20,942 bases of DNA from CAZTHK01 sp964613215 (GTDB taxonomy: Bacteria > Krumholzibacteriota > Krumholzibacteriia > Krumholzibacteriales > CAZTHK01): positions 1 to 20,942 of the forward strand of contig CAZTHK010000034.1 of assembly GCA_964613215.1 (NCBI GenBank), read 5' to 3'. A program made the translations under genes and the position numbers. Positions 13,763 through 20,942 of the stretch are shown here, one piece after another (the stretch's first letter is position 1; every line of letters begins with the position of its first letter). The notes under the pieces were generated by a model that saw only the letters and a program-made list of their open reading frames with translations, was not told the origin of the DNA and made no database searches.

Positions 13763-15773
13763 TAAGATTTTAATCTTGCTTATGGCCTGCCTCCCGGCAG
13801 TGGCGGCATGCGGGGAGGAAAGTCCCTCTTCCCCGGAGATGTCCGGAGAGAAGACTATTCTTTCACCCCGGTTGCTGGTAATCCCCGAAAGTGACAGTAT
13901 ATCCGTATTCCCCCTGTCCGATTCCCTGTTCAACGTCAGCTTCACCGGCTCCCCCCCCGAAATCAAACCCCGCCACATACTGGCCGGAACCGGTTACGGA
14001 GGATACCTCAGAGAGGTGGAAAGGGTGGAGCGGACCGACCACCTTCTGCGTCTTTTTACCATCCCCTCCCGGCTCACCGAGGTTATAAGGGATGGTGTGG
14101 TCCGGGACAGCATCCCTGTGGCAATAGAATCAGGCAACCTGAAATGGAAACATTTCAACCCTCCCTCAACACCCCTTGCCCCGGGGGGAATCTATCTTGG
14201 GGATATCATCCTATTCTCCGGACAGAACAATGGAAACCATGTGAATATCTCTATTACCGGGGGGTACCTGGATTTCAATCCCCTGGAGTGGCTGGATATA
14301 ACAGTAAGTGGAAACGATCCTGCTATTTTCCGGTCAAGGCTGACAGGAGAGATGGATGTATCCTCATATCTGGATATAGAGGCCGGCGGAGAGGTGAATA
14401 TGGAGGGTGAAATCCCGGTAGCTTCCTTCCGGCGAACCAGCCTCTCTCATACCGGAGAGCTGCCTGTGACGGCATCGGTATCCATATTTTTCCGGATGGG
14501 ATACCAGCTCTCCACCGGGGGAAGTGGAAGATGGAGGATATCATTACAGGATAAAAATGATATCCGGGTGGGGATGGAATATCTTAGAGGCTCCTGGGAT
14601 TCGGAGATGGATATTAAACGCCTGTCCTGCGGCGGTTCAGCTGAATGTGAATCATCCTCAGGTATAGATTTCGAATACTATATTTCTACCAGTATCAAAG
14701 TTAGCCTCTATTCGGTAAGGGTTTCTTCATTTAACTTTAATCATAGCTTCGAATTCGACGGTGAGGTGATATATCCTCCCGTAACCGAGTGGATATTAAA
14801 GGGGCAGCTGGAAGCTGAAACCGCTTTTTATCCTTCCATTGTAGACCGGTATCTCGAACATCTGCACAATGATTTCCCTCTCTCCGGCGGATTCGTAATC
14901 AGCGGCCCCTACTCCACAGATTACTTTTACTTTGTAAGGAGCTGGGGCGAACAGGGTAATGCGGCGGGGCAATTCAGTTTTCCATCTGGAATGGATGTGG
15001 ATGCCAACGGCAACCTGTATGTATGTGATACCGAAAACCACCGCATCCAGAAATTCACAGGGGAGGGTGAGTTTCTGCTCTCCTTCGGCGGCAGAGGAGT
15101 GGACCCCGGGAATTTCAATTTTCCTTGCGACGCGGCTGTTGGCCCGGATGGATCCGTCTATGTGCTGGACAACGGGAACAACCGGATCCAGAAGTTCAAC
15201 CCCGATACCACCCTGGCGGCGTTATGGGGAAACACCGGAAGCGGGGAGGGGGAGTTTAACAATCCCTACGGAATTGCGGTGGACGGAGAAGGAAATGTCT
15301 ATGTCACCGATTGTCACAACCACAACATCCAGAAATTCAGCCAGGACGGCGGCTTTATAGACAGCTGGGGGAGTTACGGGACGGGGGAGGGAAAGTTATA
15401 TTGTCCCATGGGAATTACATTCGGACCAGACGACACCCTCTATGTCGCAGAATGCCAGAATCACAGAATCCAGAAATTCTCGACGGAGGGGGCATCCCTG
15501 AGGGTGTGGGGCGGCGAAGGTGAAGAACCGGGGCAATTTAACTGTCCCATCGATCTGGCTTCAGATCAGGAGGGTAATATATACGTTCTGGACAACGGAA
15601 ACAGCAGAATGCAGATGTTCGATAGCGGAGGTGATCTCATCACCGTTCTGGGAGGTACCGGCACATCGGAGGGCGAATTTGACAGCCCTGAGGGGATAGT
15701 TACAGACAGGAACGGATATATTTTCATCTCTGATACAAGAAACAATCGGATACAGAAATATTTTATCAAATAA
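13755..15773 (+). CDS. NHL-repeat propeller lipoprotein
   Basis: The 672-residue protein begins with a clear lipoprotein signal (lipobox VAAC, Cys19). Residues about 30-390 are a beta-rich region of unknown family. From about 393 to the C-terminus six NHL repeats follow, each about 47 residues, with the pattern WG-x-G...G-x-F..P-x-G-(I/M)-x-(V)-D..G-x-(V/L)-YV-x-D..N-x-RIQKF; six units make a complete six-bladed propeller. Such propellers bind proteins or ligands on the cell surface or periplasm. The start overlaps the end of the preceding gene by 8 bp and GGAGG at 13746-13750 lies 4 nt ahead, indicating coupled expression. The stop codon lies in an AT palindrome (15771-15780). Surface-lipid anchoring in either membrane cannot be told. 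Confidence 0.85.
   Translation: MNNKILILLMACLPAVAACGEESPSSPEMSGEKTILSPRLLVIPESDSISVFPLSDSLFNVSFTGSPPEIKPRHILAGTGYGGYLREVERVERTDHLLRLFTIPSRLTEVIRDGVVRDSIPVAIESGNLKWKHFNPPSTPLAPGGIYLGDIILFSGQNNGNHVNISITGGYLDFNPLEWLDITVSGNDPAIFRSRLTGEMDVSSYLDIEAGGEVNMEGEIPVASFRRTSLSHTGELPVTASVSIFFRMGYQLSTGGSGRWRISLQDKNDIRVGMEYLRGSWDSEMDIKRLSCGGSAECESSSGIDFEYYISTSIKVSLYSVRVSSFNFNHSFEFDGEVIYPPVTEWILKGQLEAETAFYPSIVDRYLEHLHNDFPLSGGFVISGPYSTDYFYFVRSWGEQGNAAGQFSFPSGMDVDANGNLYVCDTENHRIQKFTGEGEFLLSFGGRGVDPGNFNFPCDAAVGPDGSVYVLDNGNNRIQKFNPDTTLAALWGNTGSGEGEFNNPYGIAVDGEGNVYVTDCHNHNIQKFSQDGGFIDSWGSYGTGEGKLYCPMGITFGPDDTLYVAECQNHRIQKFSTEGASLRVWGGEGEEPGQFNCPIDLASDQEGNIYVLDNGNSRMQMFDSGGDLITVLGGTGTSEGEFDSPEGIVTDRNGYIFISDTRNNRIQKYFIK
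14931..15770 (+). repeat. Six tandem NHL coding repeats (~140 bp each)
   Basis: Each unit ends in a variant of CGCATCCAGAAATTC coding for RIQKF, at about 15042, 15183, 15327, 15468, 15609 and 15750. Units are about 141 bp and diverged, so this is an old protein repeat rather than a recent DNA amplification. Confidence 0.8.
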
Positions 15774-15886
15774 TATATTATAAGTATTAAATCTCCCGCT
15801 GTTTACTTCTCTTGATTATAATTAAGCTAAATAAATATAAATTATGATTTGCCTGTAATAATTATAATGATATCATATATCTGAAT

Positions 15887-15919
15887 GGCTCTGGACAGTT
15901 TTACCTGATTCAAGGAGCC
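15887..15919 (+). promoter_or_regulatory. Ribosome-site-masking hairpin ahead of the 15927 gene
   Basis: GGCTCT (15887-15892) can pair with GGAGCC (15914-15919), covering the ribosome site AAGGAG (15912-15917) of the TTG start at 15927. The same arrangement, with a changed but still pairing base, occurs at 20904-20937. Confidence 0.45.
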
Positions 15920-15926
15920 TGTTAAA

Positions 15927-18395
15927 TTGTACCGCGGGTTGATAAAAATAATAATAACCGTTGCGGTCCTTGATATTATATCTGCACCGACCTTTTCACA
16001 CCCAAGCCGTTATGATCCCCTGAAGGATAAATACCACAGGATCGAACGGAGCCTTATTCTGGACGGAAGCTGCGTCCACAACATCGGCAACCTCCAGATG
16101 AATATCACCAACTGGGGATTTCTGGGTTCACTTCCCAAAAGCAACTATCCCATGGCTGATCTCCCCTCAGCTCAGTGGCCCGCCGGGTCGGGAATCGAAT
16201 ATCTTTACGCGGCAGGTATCTGGGTAGGAGCCAAGATAAATGGCGTTCCCATGGTATCCACAGGGTATCCCGAGATGGAATTCTATCCCGGCAGAAGCTC
16301 CAGGGATGTGATCTATTCTTCATTCGAGGGTGATGAATGCGGCTACCGCCATCCTTCACCTATTGCCGATGACGACGGAGACGGAATGGTGGATGAGGAG
16401 TGGCTCAACGGATACGATGATGACGGAGACGGGCTGATAGACGAGGACTTTGCCGCTTACGGCAGCCAGATGTATTTCTGTCAGTATTCCGACGACCAGG
16501 GTCTCTCCAGGGTAATGTGGCCCGAGCATGAACCCCTTCACATCCGGGTAAGGCAGCAAACCTTTCAGTGGGGTGAAAGGTCGAGGGAAAATTTCATCGC
16601 CGTTCACTACTATATAACCAACACCGGAAACAGAACCCTGGATGAAGTATATGTCGGTCTGTACGCTGACCTGGATGCAGGACCCAGAAATCAGGGGAAT
16701 TACCACATGGAAGACATGCTGGGCAGCTGGGCGGGAGAGAGATGTGCTTCAAAGGATGGCTGGGAATGGCCGGTTGTATTCGACATCAACTATGTTTACG
16801 ATGCCAACGGGGACAAGGGACGGACCCCCGGCTATTTCGGCATCGTAACCCTCAGGAATAGACGGAGCTGGGTCTGGACCTATGTAAGGTCTTTCAGGGG
16901 GCTTCAACCCTTCATAAGCAAATGGGGAGAGCCCACCAATGACTACGAGCGCTACCAGGCCATGTCAAACTTTGATGACAAGGAGCTTGCAGATATACCA
17001 GGCGATTACAGGATTCTCATCTCCAGGGGCCCCTATATGAAACTTCCTCCCGGAGAGACCATTCATTTGAACCTGGCCTTTGCCGCCGGAGATGGCCTGG
17101 AGGAGCTTCTGGACAATGCCGCTCAGGCAGTACTTGCCTTCGAAGGAAACTGGTTTGATCTCGACGGCGATCCAAAAACGGGGGTTAAGGGGAGGGAATA
17201 CCCCTTCGTTCCGGAAAAAGAACCCGCCTATGGTATAGACCCCGACCCCTGTGACAGTATTATAGAACTCTACGATGTAGCGGTCAAAGAAACTCTCTGG
17301 TGTAATTTTGACTGTTACCGGGAACACTGGCTGTTCAACCACAGAACCTGTATCAGAAAGCCGGGGGCCAAGTTCAAATACTTTCAGACAGGAGTCGACG
17401 GAAAGGAGCACCACCTTCCCTGGACAGTGGACGCCGCACCGGTTCCACCGGAGATGAGATTAATCCCCGGCAATGGAAGAATTGCCATTATCTGGAACAA
17501 TGTAAGCGAGACAGCCTCCGACCTGATGACCGGGTTACATGACTTCGAAGGTTATCAGATATGGCGTGCGGATGACTGGCGCAGACCAACGGGTACCACC
17601 AGGCAGAGCGGTCCAGGCATGGACCTGTGGAGCATGCTGGATGAGAGAGACATTATTAACGGGGTTCCACCTGATAAGAATTTCAAATCCCCCCTCCGGA
17701 AGGGAGGATGGGAGTATGAACCATGCTCCTATCTTGAAGAAAGGCAGTCCCTGATACAGAGCTTTGAAGAAAACCTGAGATACTCTCCCGGGAATTCAGT
17801 CCCCTGCCCCCCCGGAATTCCTGAGTCCGCCTGTGACACCTTGGAGGCATTAGCCCGTTTCAATCTGGGTCTGGAAGGGGGGATGCAGTATTACAAATTC
17901 GTGGATCATACTCCAAAGAATGGGATGCACTACTTTTACTCGGTGGTGGCATATGATCATGCTATGGTGAAGGGGGAACCCTCAAAGAAGGGCTGGATAA
18001 ACAATCCTTCCGTCAATTTCAAATACATCAGCCCCAGACCGGAATCTCAGAAACATACATCCTTCGACCAGAAAAAGATATATGTGGTACCCAACCCGGT
18101 TACCACCGGGAGCATGAAACCATGGACTCTGAGCCCCACCAACCGGAATCCTTCCGGAACCAAACTGGAGTTCAGGCACCTTCCCGCCTGCCTTAGCACC
18201 ATAAGAATATTCACCCTGGCCGGCGATCTGGTTCAGGTACTTACTCATGATGGCGAGGGTGGCAACGGCTCCTGCCCCTGGGATCTGGTCACCAGAAATG
18301 GCCAGGATATAACCAGCGGTATTTACATTTTCCAGGTGGATCCGGAGGATGAAAGATTTCAGGAAACAATAGGTAAATTTGTAGTGATAAGATAA
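15927..18395 (+). CDS. Large exported protein with calcium repeats and FlgD/T9SS-like C-terminal domain
   Basis: The 822-residue protein starts with TTG, chosen because AAGGAG (15912-15917) lies 9 nt ahead. A signal peptide (about 1-25, core IIITVAVLDIISAPTFS) precedes two thrombospondin-3-like calcium motifs, DDDGDGMVDEE (about 148) and DDDGDGLIDED (about 164). A long central region has YYITNTGNRTLDEVYVGLYAD, typical of large secreted proteins of the FCB group. A fibronectin-like segment follows around 510-680 (EGYQIWRADDW, YFYSVVAYDHA). The last 100 residues resemble the FlgD-Ig / type IX sorting domain: YVVPNPV, LEFRHLPACLSTIRIFTLAG, then SGIYIFQV and KFVVIR. I infer surface export, possibly by a type IX-like route, but no T9SS component is in the window. 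The gene is followed after 41 bp by the 18437 gene, so the two form one operon. Confidence 0.8.
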   Translation: MYRGLIKIIITVAVLDIISAPTFSHPSRYDPLKDKYHRIERSLILDGSCVHNIGNLQMNITNWGFLGSLPKSNYPMADLPSAQWPAGSGIEYLYAAGIWVGAKINGVPMVSTGYPEMEFYPGRSSRDVIYSSFEGDECGYRHPSPIADDDGDGMVDEEWLNGYDDDGDGLIDEDFAAYGSQMYFCQYSDDQGLSRVMWPEHEPLHIRVRQQTFQWGERSRENFIAVHYYITNTGNRTLDEVYVGLYADLDAGPRNQGNYHMEDMLGSWAGERCASKDGWEWPVVFDINYVYDANGDKGRTPGYFGIVTLRNRRSWVWTYVRSFRGLQPFISKWGEPTNDYERYQAMSNFDDKELADIPGDYRILISRGPYMKLPPGETIHLNLAFAAGDGLEELLDNAAQAVLAFEGNWFDLDGDPKTGVKGREYPFVPEKEPAYGIDPDPCDSIIELYDVAVKETLWCNFDCYREHWLFNHRTCIRKPGAKFKYFQTGVDGKEHHLPWTVDAAPVPPEMRLIPGNGRIAIIWNNVSETASDLMTGLHDFEGYQIWRADDWRRPTGTTRQSGPGMDLWSMLDERDIINGVPPDKNFKSPLRKGGWEYEPCSYLEERQSLIQSFEENLRYSPGNSVPCPPGIPESACDTLEALARFNLGLEGGMQYYKFVDHTPKNGMHYFYSVVAYDHAMVKGEPSKKGWINNPSVNFKYISPRPESQKHTSFDQKKIYVVPNPVTTGSMKPWTLSPTNRNPSGTKLEFRHLPACLSTIRIFTLAGDLVQVLTHDGEGGNGSCPWDLVTRNGQDITSGIYIFQVDPEDERFQETIGKFVVIR

Positions 18396-18413
18396 CGGAT
18401 TTTAGAATTGAAT

Positions 18414-18428
18414 ACCCTCTGACAGGGT
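18414..18428 (+). promoter_or_regulatory. Small hairpin over the ribosome site of the 18437 gene
   Basis: ACCCT (18414-18418) and AGGGT (18424-18428) form a 5-bp stem with a 5-nt loop. The right arm contains most of the purine-rich ribosome site AGGGTGG (18424-18430) ahead of the ATG at 18437. Confidence 0.35.
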
Positions 18429-18436
18429 GGAAAAAC

Positions 18437-20683
18437 ATGACTACAAGAACAGCCAACCGGATGATCCCTATAATTCTAGTTAGTGTTCTTCTGATCACAT
18501 CATATTGCGAAAACCAGTTTTACGGTGAATTCACCCCCAATAAACAACCTGTCATAATTCTGAGTGGCGGCCCTCCGGAACAAACCGAAACGGTTCACAA
18601 GGTTAAATTCAGCTGGATGGGAGACGATCCCGATGGCCAGGTGAAATTCTATGAGTTTGTTATGGTGACCGGCGACCCGCTTGGTTTCGACCCGGCCGAT
18701 ACAACCGGTCTAGATAAATGGACCAGAATAGAACGGACCGACAGCACTTTTACCTTCCGGGCTGATGAACACGACACCAATCTGGTCATAGGCTACAGAA
18801 AATTTGCCCGCTACCACAGGACTCATACCTTCTTCATCAGATCGGTGGACAACAGGGGGATGAGATCACAACCGGCTTGCCGGTCATTTACCGCATGGAC
18901 ACTGGCGCCGTATGTGGTTATTACAGAACCGGTCAATCCCCGCCCGGGACAGACCCAGTTTCTCAGCACTGATATAACCTTCAGATGGGAGGCTTACGAC
19001 CCCATCGGTGCTCCGCAGGACCTGCAGCCGGCCGATTCGATCCGATATCTGTGGACTGTTTACAACAATAAAATTATAGATCAGCTGAATAAATATCCCG
19101 AAAACTTTGAGGACAGATGGACCCCCTGGATAAGTTACTCCGCAAAATCCGATTCCGGCGTCTCCACCAGGATCGGAGACAATGAACTGCTATTAAAGGG
19201 ACACACCTATATCCTGGCTGTTCAGGCCATGGACGAAGCGGGAGCGATTACATCCATATTCAACAACAATAATGTCCGCTCCTTCATGGCCTGCGAACCG
19301 ACCGGCCCGACCCTGACCATTTTCGAAACCTACATGGGGGCATTCAAATTCCAGGGAACCTCCTTCTCCCCGGCCAAGATAAATGTACCAGAGGGATTCG
19401 GGCTGAATTTCAGCTGGAAGGGAGATGCCAGCCAGTATGGTTCGATAGTTTCCGGTTACCGATACGGATGGGACATCACCTCCCTGGATGATCCATCCCA
19501 ATGGGCTTCCCCGGTAAGACCCAATCTGAAATCCATCCCCGAGAAAAAATTCTTCAGCGGCAACCACACCCTTTTTATCGAAGCTGTAGACCAGCTGGGT
19601 GTAAGAACAATAGGGCAGATAGAGATCGAAATATTTGAACTGGACATGCCCAGAAATCTTCTGTGGGTGGACGATTTCCGCTCCGTTGAATTTGATCAGA
19701 AATTATTCGCCATACCCACTGAATCGCAGCACGACAGATTCTGGATAAATATCTGTTCAAGGGCGATGGGATTCATACCCACTCTGGATGTATATGACAC
19801 CAAAGATCATATTTTTAACCCGCCACCCATGGAACTAATATGGGACTACAAGAATATTCTGTGGACCTACACTTCAGATTCATTTTCCTCTGCCTGGCAT
19901 CAACTGATAGAATTCATCCCGGAGAATACATACCTTAAGAATAAAATTTATAATTACCTTCCCGCCTATATGCAGTTGGGCGGGCACATATGGACGGTGG
20001 GCAAAGGGGACTCCAGGGGCGGTTTGAGGGCCAGCATTATCAGCTTGACTCCCACCTTTCCGCTGAATGTGAAGTGTGAAATGCTCAGAACCGGCCTTGG
20101 CTGTACCGATTCGTCAGGGGCTGAGTCTATGGTTTACAAGGAGTACTGCGTGACAGTGCTCGACAAGGTACATGGCGGCCTTTTCAAAAAACTGAAAGAT
20201 ATTCACGAAAGAGGACCCGAATATGATGCCATCAGTTATATTATAAAGGACAGAGACAATCCGGTAACCAACAGCATTCCGGGAATGCCGGATTCTCTGA
20301 AACTCTGGAACGAAGTCACCAAACCCGGACGTTTCTTCGATCCGATGGAGCGGGGATTCACCTATGGAGAAGTATATGATCCCGAATACTGGATGCGTGC
20401 CTCCGGCCTGGAGAGTCAACCATGTTTCAACCCCCTCTACAGAATCAGAACAAGAATGGCCTTTTCCCCCATCGACAATACCGTTATTGCCTTCTGGCTG
20501 ACAAAGCATGCGGATGTTAAAGCAGTGGCGGAAGGAACGGTTGCAGCTCCTTCTGTCCACTTCGGCTTTCCCCTCTGGTTCTTCGACAGGGAACAGGCTA
20601 ATGCCATTGCAGATGCCATTTTTGATAGATGGAATATCCTCCCCCCGGCCGGCAGAGAATACGGAAAAGCCACTCCAGATTGA
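18437..20683 (+). CDS. Lipoprotein with Ig-like domains and GATase-like domain, paralogue of 11804
   Basis: The 748-residue protein has a signal ending VLLITSYC (Cys24 as the likely lipid site). It has one extra N-terminal FN3-like unit (about 35-155, with VKFSWMGDDPDGQVKFYEF) compared with the 652-residue paralogue at 11804. Two further Ig-like units (about 160-400) and the domain starting RNLLWVDDF (about 404) through HFGFPLWFFDR (about 710) align with the paralogue throughout. Shared landmarks are YKNILWTYTS, LGGHIWTVGKGDSRGGL, YCVTVLDKVHGG, PGRFFDP and VYDPEYWM. I see no active-site residues, so binding or structural work is more likely than catalysis. It follows the FlgD-like protein gene after 41 bp, and the pair probably acts together at the cell surface. 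Confidence 0.75.
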   Translation: MTTRTANRMIPIILVSVLLITSYCENQFYGEFTPNKQPVIILSGGPPEQTETVHKVKFSWMGDDPDGQVKFYEFVMVTGDPLGFDPADTTGLDKWTRIERTDSTFTFRADEHDTNLVIGYRKFARYHRTHTFFIRSVDNRGMRSQPACRSFTAWTLAPYVVITEPVNPRPGQTQFLSTDITFRWEAYDPIGAPQDLQPADSIRYLWTVYNNKIIDQLNKYPENFEDRWTPWISYSAKSDSGVSTRIGDNELLLKGHTYILAVQAMDEAGAITSIFNNNNVRSFMACEPTGPTLTIFETYMGAFKFQGTSFSPAKINVPEGFGLNFSWKGDASQYGSIVSGYRYGWDITSLDDPSQWASPVRPNLKSIPEKKFFSGNHTLFIEAVDQLGVRTIGQIEIEIFELDMPRNLLWVDDFRSVEFDQKLFAIPTESQHDRFWINICSRAMGFIPTLDVYDTKDHIFNPPPMELIWDYKNILWTYTSDSFSSAWHQLIEFIPENTYLKNKIYNYLPAYMQLGGHIWTVGKGDSRGGLRASIISLTPTFPLNVKCEMLRTGLGCTDSSGAESMVYKEYCVTVLDKVHGGLFKKLKDIHERGPEYDAISYIIKDRDNPVTNSIPGMPDSLKLWNEVTKPGRFFDPMERGFTYGEVYDPEYWMRASGLESQPCFNPLYRIRTRMAFSPIDNTVIAFWLTKHADVKAVAEGTVAAPSVHFGFPLWFFDREQANAIADAIFDRWNILPPAGREYGKATPD

Positions 20684-20748
20684 ATTTCCCCGGAAATCAA
20701 TGTCAAAAACCGGACCGGATATTAAGAAGGGGCGGGCTGGATCTGTTG

Positions 20749-20771
20749 AAAAGTGATAAGAGGGCACTTTT
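20749..20771 (+). terminator. Terminator-like hairpin after the 18437 gene
   Basis: AAAAGTG (20749-20755) and CACTTTT (20765-20771) form a perfect 7-bp stem with a 9-nt loop; TTTTACTATTT follows the C of the right arm. The stem is AT-rich, so strength is doubtful, but it lies between the operon end and the AT-rich promoter region of the next gene. Confidence 0.45.
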
Positions 20772-20903
20772 ACTATTTCCGGCCAGTTACAGTGACATCT
20801 GACCTGCAGAAGCCCCGGTCGATTCCGGATATATAATATTTCAGGCTTATGAATATTTTGGTATCAGCAGGCAGTATAATATATTATAATTATTATGTAA
20901 ATT

Positions 20904-20942
20904 GGCTCCATTAGCACCTTTCTGAACTGAAGGAGCCTGTAG
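20904..20942 (+). promoter_or_regulatory. Leader of a gene starting beyond the right edge
   Basis: GGCTCC (20904-20909) can pair fully with GGAGCC (20932-20937), covering the ribosome site GAAGGAG. The surrounding sequence resembles the leader of the 15927 gene: CTGA-x3-AAGGAGCCTGT is shared at the 3' end and GGCTC at the 5' end, with nearly equal spacing. The upstream AT-rich stretch has TATAAT at 20832 and 20875. A start codon is expected a few bases past the window. Confidence 0.5.

Noticed and set aside
14931..15770. Regular ~141-bp periodicity that could suggest a CRISPR or satellite array
   Set aside because: The period is in frame and encodes six NHL blades; units are diverged at DNA level and there are no short identical repeats with unique spacers.

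Overview
The window most resembles a chromosome segment of an uncultured Gram-negative bacterium of the FCB type (Latescibacterota, Krumholzibacteriota, Eisenbacteria or relatives). This is an inference from protein style: an outer-membrane beta-barrel ending in Phe, many lipobox lipoproteins, a calcium-repeat protein with a FlgD/T9SS-like C-terminal domain, and NHL propellers. No rRNA, tRNA, CRISPR array or intact transposase was seen. Genes are moderately GC-rich. Intergenic DNA is AT-rich, with TATAAT-like boxes and GC palindromes.

Layout. Positions 1-357 hold a terminator and one copy of a dispersed repeat. Positions 358-1910 are a translationally coupled nifS-nifU pair for Fe-S cluster assembly. 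Convergent to it is a minus-strand gene (1933-3921) joining a secreted thioredoxin-like domain to an outer-membrane beta-barrel. A repeat-rich spacer (3922-4599) follows, then a minus-strand alkaline phosphatase (4600-5757). Diverging from it is the wreck of a citrate synthase / citryl-CoA lyase-like gene (6029-6588), whose stop overlaps the start of a secreted alpha/beta-hydrolase-like protein (6585-7967). Next come a Bax-like glucosaminidase (8120-9031), a MITE-like element (9094-9271) and a PgaB-like polysaccharide deacetylase (9409-10485).

The second half (10486-20942) is devoted to exported proteins. A strong promoter drives a compact nested hairpin that ends in a T-run (10800-10897), either a small RNA or an attenuator. 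It lies ahead of a small lipoprotein with tandem CPPC motifs (10964-11620). Two apparent operons follow. One has a GATase-like-fold lipoprotein (11804-13762) overlapping an NHL-propeller lipoprotein (13755-15773). The other has a calcium-repeat/FlgD-like protein (15927-18395) and a longer paralogue of the GATase-like lipoprotein (18437-20683). The leader of the 15927 gene is repeated at the right edge (20904-20942), so a further related gene probably starts just outside the window.

The strongest candidates for something undescribed are the thioredoxin/beta-barrel fusion, the duplicated GATase-like lipoprotein system with its conserved hairpin leaders, and the 10.8 kb structured RNA.
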